NCBI GenBank assembly: GCA_949372875.1
Contig: CASIAW010000004.1
Location: 1-64,000, forward strand
DNA: 64,000 nucleotides
Direction: 5' to 3'
Source: Candidatus Poseidoniaceae archaeon
GTDB taxonomy: Archaea; Thermoplasmatota; Poseidoniia; Poseidoniales; Poseidoniaceae
The notes beneath the pieces were generated by a model. The model did not search any database and had not been told where the DNA came from. It worked only from the letters and a program-made list of their open reading frames with translations. A program made the translations under genes and the position numbers. Numbering within the stretch: the stretch's first letter is position 1; every line of letters starts with the position of its first letter. Below are positions 59,973 to 64,000 of this stretch, piece after piece.

Positions 59973-61223
59973 ATGGCGAAGGGTTGGCGCAGTCTTCTCG
60001 AAGAAGAATCCGAACATCAATGGATGGCTATCGCCGGCTTTTTCGTTTTCATCCTTCTTGGTGCACTTGCTATCCAAGGAACATCATCTCTTCCTGGAGT
60101 CGACTACAGAAGTAACGGCCTTGAAGCGGTTGACGGTCGTGTGTTAGACATCGTCTATGGAGATTCAGACGCATATACTGCAATGGTCTTGGGAGATGAT
60201 GGAGGAATGATTTTCCATTATGATGGAAAAGGAGACATTCGAGACATTGGATCAGATTACGATGACGTATTGGGCATGACGTTCATGACGCAGCTCCATG
60301 ATGGAAGCATTGCCGTATCTCCAATGAACAATACGCTCGAAGTCATTCATGTGAATGATGATTCAGCACAACGAACCATTGTCCCACTCGTGAGTGGCGG
60401 TGATTCGTTCGATATACTCGACCTCGCTGAACAACCAAAGGGGGACGGCTACAACTGGTTGATGGTAACGGATGAAGGAGACACATCCAGTCTTCGAGGA
60501 TTCGGAGCGGTCAATGCACCTCTTCTCCCAGCCCAAGCTGCCTTTGGAAGCGCAACACTCACCGCTGCAATGGTGAATTCTGGCGGCATAGACTGGAATA
60601 TGGTCGAAGCCCTCGATGATGATTCCTGGATTGCTGTTGGCACTATGGCAAACGTGTTTGGAGCAGACGAAAACAGCCCTGCAACACCGCTTAAGCATCC
60701 CGTCATTGGTTTTATTTCTTGGTCTGCTGGCCCTACGTCTCCAATGCTTACGTCCATTGAAGAACTCGATAAAGGCGAGATTCACAGTTTGGTTCAACTC
60801 GATAACGGAACATTACTTGCAGCCGGAACAGACTCGGCAGTTCACATCTCAAAAGACGGAATCACAACTGCAATTGACGTTTCGAGCGAATCGGCAACGC
60901 TCGATGAAAAGGGCGCTGTTTGGATGTTTGGGAGTCAAGGAAGCACCTCAGTTGTCCGAATAGTGGATGGAGTAGCCGAGAAAATGCCCTTAGCTCTACC
61001 TCTGCCTTTGACCGTAGAAATCTCTGGAGTCTCTAACGATGTGATCTATGCGCATGGAATTGACTTTCAAGGCGAACCAGGAACGTATTCCATAGACACC
61101 TTAGCAATCGGTTCTATAGAGAGTGGAAGGGGCTTTCTTAACTTTGCTTTTGTCACCATAGCGAGTGTTGTGATGAGTGTTATGTTGTGGACTGCAATCA
61201 AGCGAATGCGCCAGAATCAATAA
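59973..61223 (+). CDS. Membrane-anchored beta-propeller protein
   Basis: 416 residues, not named by family. N-terminal cytosolic part ('MAKGWRSLLEEESEHQ'), a membrane helix 'WMAIAGFFVFILLGALAIQG' (about 18-37), an extracytoplasmic propeller-like domain of about 340 residues with Asp/Gly-rich turns ('DAYTAMVLGDDGGMIFHYDG', 'GSIAVSPMNNTLEVIHVNDD') and a C-terminal helix 'FVTIASVVMSVMLWTAIKRM' with a short basic tail. Both ends would be cytosolic. The plan is like that of the protein at 38648. ATG 59973; TTG 59931 would add 14 residues. It precedes mutS by 108 bases, without an evident functional link. Confidence 0.7.
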   Translation: MAKGWRSLLEEESEHQWMAIAGFFVFILLGALAIQGTSSLPGVDYRSNGLEAVDGRVLDIVYGDSDAYTAMVLGDDGGMIFHYDGKGDIRDIGSDYDDVLGMTFMTQLHDGSIAVSPMNNTLEVIHVNDDSAQRTIVPLVSGGDSFDILDLAEQPKGDGYNWLMVTDEGDTSSLRGFGAVNAPLLPAQAAFGSATLTAAMVNSGGIDWNMVEALDDDSWIAVGTMANVFGADENSPATPLKHPVIGFISWSAGPTSPMLTSIEELDKGEIHSLVQLDNGTLLAAGTDSAVHISKDGITTAIDVSSESATLDEKGAVWMFGSQGSTSVVRIVDGVAEKMPLALPLPLTVEISGVSNDVIYAHGIDFQGEPGTYSIDTLAIGSIESGRGFLNFAFVTIASVVMSVMLWTAIKRMRQNQ

Positions 61224-61331
61224 TACCCTACCCGCACCTGAAAACTGCAATTCTTTCTCGGCCACGCGAGAACCTTCATGTGCTCTCGGCAACGACAAGA
61301 AACTCCAGCGAGAGCAAGGAGTGTTACGAGT

Positions 61332-63986
61332 ATGGTAAAAAGGGGGATGATGGACCAATTCATGGACATCAAAAAGGAACATCCCGATACCATTCTTTTT
61401 TTCCGAATGGGAGACTTTTACGAACTTTTTCATGAAGATGCGGAAGTCGGTTCCGAAGTACTCGGCCTAGCGCTCACCTCTCGAGATAAAAAGGCCAACA
61501 AACCGATTCAAATGGCTGGATTCCCTTGGCATGCTCTTGAAGACAACATCCGAGGTATGCTCAAAGCAGGACACAAAGTGACCGTTGCAGAACAAGAGCA
61601 GGAACTTAGAGAGGGGGCGAAGCTCCTGGAAAGGATTGTCACCCGAGTATATACTCCCGGAAGTTTGTATGAAGAATCGCTACTCGGTACTGATGACCGT
61701 TCGCTTTTGGTTTCTGTAGCCCTCGGTAAGTCGGCGCTTGGAATCGGTATTGTCGATGCCTCAACGGGTCAAGCATGGGCTTCTAACCTAAACGGAGAGG
61801 ATCGTTTTGCTCGAGCATTAGATGAAATCATGCGATGGAGACCGACCGAAATTGTAGTCTCACCTCAGGATGCAGAAGATACCGCTTTATGTGCTCTTTT
61901 TTCACATCTCGACAATGTATTAATCAGTCAACACAGAGCCAGTGAAAAGAAGCGCCGGACACGTTTGGAAAAGGTCCTCAAAGTAGCTGACTTGGGTCAT
62001 TTGGACTTGGATGATTCACCCATCGCCCTTGCAGCCGCAGGGCTAGCAGCAGACTATCTTGCTACCATGCACATTGCTGACGAAATACCGCTTCGAGACA
62101 TCGAAGTGATTGATGAAAATGGCCATTTAGTATTGGACCAAACGACTTTGAGGAATTTAGAATTAACTTCAACGCTTGCTGGCGAATACGAAGGAAGCCT
62201 CCTTTCAACGATGAATGCTTGTCGAAGTGCCATGGGAAGAAGATTACTGAAAACATGGCTTCTGCGACCGCTTTGCAATATTGAAGCAATCAGTGCTCGC
62301 CATGAAGCAGTTGGTGCCCTTTCCCGTTCTGCTCGGCGACTTGACGGTATTCGTGAAGCGTTACGAGGACTTCGTGACATGGAACGTCTCGCCACCCAGT
62401 TAGCATACAATCGTTCAAACGGCCGAGACCTACATGCTGTTTCAGATGCTTTGGAGCGAATGCCTGCCATCATCAACCTCTGCAATGAAACTGAAAATCC
62501 GCTGCTTGCACACCTTTCTCATGAATTAGATGCCTTGAGTGACCTCGCAGAAGATATTCGACGGACACTTGTCGATGAGCCTCCACTCAGTATTCGAGAT
62601 GGGAACTTGATTCGAGTGGGTGTTGATTCTAAAATTGACGAACTGCGAGAAACCTCTGCTTCGGGCCACTCGTGGTTCAAAGATTTGGAAGCAAAACTAC
62701 GAATTGAATTAGAAGTTCCTTCACTCAAAGTTCGAATGAATCGTCAAATTGGCTGGTTCATTGAAGTGACAAAATCCAACGAACCCAAAGTACCTGAAGA
62801 ATGGAGACGGAAACAGCAAATGACCAATGGTTCCCGTTATGTAACCGATGAGTTATCGCAAAGAGATGACCTTCTTCTCACCGCCGACACCAAGGTCAAA
62901 GAATTAGAATACCGTGAATTTACTTCTCTGAGAGACCGATGTCGAACGCATGCCCAAGCGTTGGCCAACATTGCAGGGAGAGTGGCTGCAATAGATGTCC
63001 TCCAATGCTTTGCTTCCATTGCTCGGTCACGCTCATGGACTCGACCAGAACTGACCGAGGGCCAACATCTCAAAGCCGAAGGTGCTCGTCATCCAGCTCT
63101 CGAGATGCAATCAGGATTTGTCCCCAACGATATCCAACTGCAGAAAAAGCGTAACTTTTTGTTAATCACTGGACCAAATATGGGTGGTAAATCGACCTAT
63201 TTACGCACAACTGCTTTGTTGACAATTCTTGCTCAGGCTGGCAGTTTTGTACCTGCTAAGAAAGCAAGAATTGGACTTGTGGACCGTGTGTTCACACGTG
63301 TTGGAGCCAGTGATGATTTGCGAAGAGGGCGTTCTACCTTCATGATGGAAATGATTGAAGTTGCTCACATTCTTCGTAGAGCAACGCCACAATCTCTGGT
63401 ATTACTTGATGAAATTGGCCGAGGTACTTCGACCTTCGATGGCCTCTCAATCGCTTGGTCCGTGACTGAAGACATCTGCAAGCGAATAGGATCTCGAACG
63501 CTTTTTGCCACGCACTACCATCAGCTGATTGGCCTGGAAGGTGAAGTCGATGGATTGGTAAACGTGCATGTTCAAGTGGCACAAGCCGATGGTGAACTTC
63601 GATTCCTTCACACGGTTGCAGATGGGCCATGTGATGATTCGTATGGTGTCCAAGTGGCTGCTTTAGCCGGCTTACCACGCCCCGTTGTTGAAAGAGCCAG
63701 TGACCTTCTCGCCTTCCTCGAGCAACAAGCACATGGCGCAAAAGCAGGAGAATCAGGGACTCCTTCGGCTCGCGCCCAAGGCCAATCGAGCCTCATGGGT
63801 TATTTTGCAGCCGCCGCTCTCACTCAGAAAAACGGGGCACCTAAGCAAGTTCCTCGCCTCAGTGTTGAAGAGAAAGAAACACTCGATTACCTCTCTAATA
63901 TTGATGCGGATGAAATGTCGCCTCGCCAAGCGCATGATTCACTCTATAGACTAAAGAAACTGATGAGAGGTGATGGTAATGTCTGA
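61332..63986 (+). CDS. mutS: DNA mismatch repair protein MutS
   Basis: Mismatch-recognition ATPase of the bacterial MutS1 type, 884 residues. N-terminal mismatch-binding domain with the Phe-x-Glu motif: 'ILFFRMGDFYELFHEDA' (Phe-Tyr-Glu), connector and lever domains, clamp, and ATPase: Walker A 'ITGPNMGGKSTYLRTTALL', 'DDLRRGRSTFMMEMIEVAHI', Walker B 'LVLLDEIGRGTSTFDGLSIA', and 'TLFATHYHQL'. The helix-turn-helix end follows 'GLPRPVVERASDLLAFLE'. ATG 61332 has AAGGAG upstream; an in-frame ATG 61278 gives an unconserved leader. The stop overlaps the start of a probable mutL. A MutS-MutL pair of this type is not universal in archaea and points to ancient acquisition from bacteria. Confidence 0.97.
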   Translation: MVKRGMMDQFMDIKKEHPDTILFFRMGDFYELFHEDAEVGSEVLGLALTSRDKKANKPIQMAGFPWHALEDNIRGMLKAGHKVTVAEQEQELREGAKLLERIVTRVYTPGSLYEESLLGTDDRSLLVSVALGKSALGIGIVDASTGQAWASNLNGEDRFARALDEIMRWRPTEIVVSPQDAEDTALCALFSHLDNVLISQHRASEKKRRTRLEKVLKVADLGHLDLDDSPIALAAAGLAADYLATMHIADEIPLRDIEVIDENGHLVLDQTTLRNLELTSTLAGEYEGSLLSTMNACRSAMGRRLLKTWLLRPLCNIEAISARHEAVGALSRSARRLDGIREALRGLRDMERLATQLAYNRSNGRDLHAVSDALERMPAIINLCNETENPLLAHLSHELDALSDLAEDIRRTLVDEPPLSIRDGNLIRVGVDSKIDELRETSASGHSWFKDLEAKLRIELEVPSLKVRMNRQIGWFIEVTKSNEPKVPEEWRRKQQMTNGSRYVTDELSQRDDLLLTADTKVKELEYREFTSLRDRCRTHAQALANIAGRVAAIDVLQCFASIARSRSWTRPELTEGQHLKAEGARHPALEMQSGFVPNDIQLQKKRNFLLITGPNMGGKSTYLRTTALLTILAQAGSFVPAKKARIGLVDRVFTRVGASDDLRRGRSTFMMEMIEVAHILRRATPQSLVLLDEIGRGTSTFDGLSIAWSVTEDICKRIGSRTLFATHYHQLIGLEGEVDGLVNVHVQVAQADGELRFLHTVADGPCDDSYGVQVAALAGLPRPVVERASDLLAFLEQQAHGAKAGESGTPSARAQGQSSLMGYFAAAALTQKNGAPKQVPRLSVEEKETLDYLSNIDADEMSPRQAHDSLYRLKKLMRGDGNV

Positions 63987-64000
63987 ACCAAAACGAATAC
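63979..64000 (+). CDS. mutL: Probable mutL, first codons only
   Basis: An ATG at 63979 within the last codons of mutS (overlap of eight bases) opens a frame 'MSEPKRI' that runs off the window. Position after mutS and a start of this sort fit MutL, but seven residues cannot prove it. Confidence 0.4.

Overview
The window looks like a chromosomal segment of a planktonic euryarchaeon, most probably a Marine Group II archaeon (Candidatus Poseidoniales); that name is an inference from gene content. The information-processing genes are archaeal (ribosomal proteins L10e, L37e, L44e and S27e, aIF2-alpha, Nop10, ABCE1/Rli1, primase small subunit, a PAC2-family protein, a SAMP-like ubiquitin fold). They sit among bacterial-type metabolic and repair genes (MutS, MsrA, P5C dehydrogenase, glutaryl-CoA dehydrogenase, ETF, MMPL exporter) and several large membrane-anchored beta-propeller proteins. 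Genes are dense, often overlap by 1-25 bases, and use ATG, GTG and TTG starts.

Layout. 1-1003: end of an Old Yellow Enzyme family oxidoreductase. 1037-7872: an AT-rich, defence-like island with a McrB-type AAA+ ATPase carrying a very large insertion, a McrC-type nuclease, a translationally coupled 79-residue protein, and a convergent Eco57I-like adenine methylase. 7986-10950: MMPL exporter and MsrA. 11004-15428: another AT-rich gene, a 1474-residue SF1 helicase with a RelE-like N terminus and a long C-terminal tail that starts with TPR-like repeats. 15483-24915: P5C dehydrogenase, PrsW-type protease, DUF92 protein, a large membrane protein with a cysteine-less thioredoxin-like domain, a degenerate PD-(D/E)XK paralogue, triosephosphate isomerase and a sugar nucleotidyltransferase. 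25052-28513: sucCD and priS. 28664-34215: a membrane protein with an AN1-like finger, an SF2 helicase, and a zinc-ribbon/Pro-Gly-Lys repeat protein with a one-base frameshift in its repeats. 34413-38577: two squalene/phytoene synthases, a tandemly duplicated DUF2892 gene with duplicated promoter, and glutaryl-CoA dehydrogenase. 38648-46776: beta-propeller proteins, TyrRS, an orphan MCM N-terminal-domain protein, EtfBA and an MBL hydrolase. 47124-53651: purF, L37e, two membrane proteins, the L44e-S27e-aIF2alpha-Nop10-PAC2 operon, a TM2 protein, tRNA-Ser(CGA) and a SAMP-like protein. 53648-59823: two overlapping PD-(D/E)XK nuclease/OB-fold genes, ABCE1 and L10e. 59973-64000: a beta-propeller protein, MutS and the first codons of a probable MutL.

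Functional links: glutaryl-CoA dehydrogenase would pass electrons to EtfBA, and the succinyl-CoA ligase serves the TCA cycle, which fits a heterotroph that degrades proteins and amino acids (P5C dehydrogenase, glutaryl-CoA oxidation). The most unusual content is the variant McrBC locus with its third gene, the RelE-like/SF1 helicase/TPR fusion, the nuclease-OB pair with its apparently inactive relative, the ATPase-less MCM relative, and the loss of metal-binding cysteines in L44e and ABCE1.
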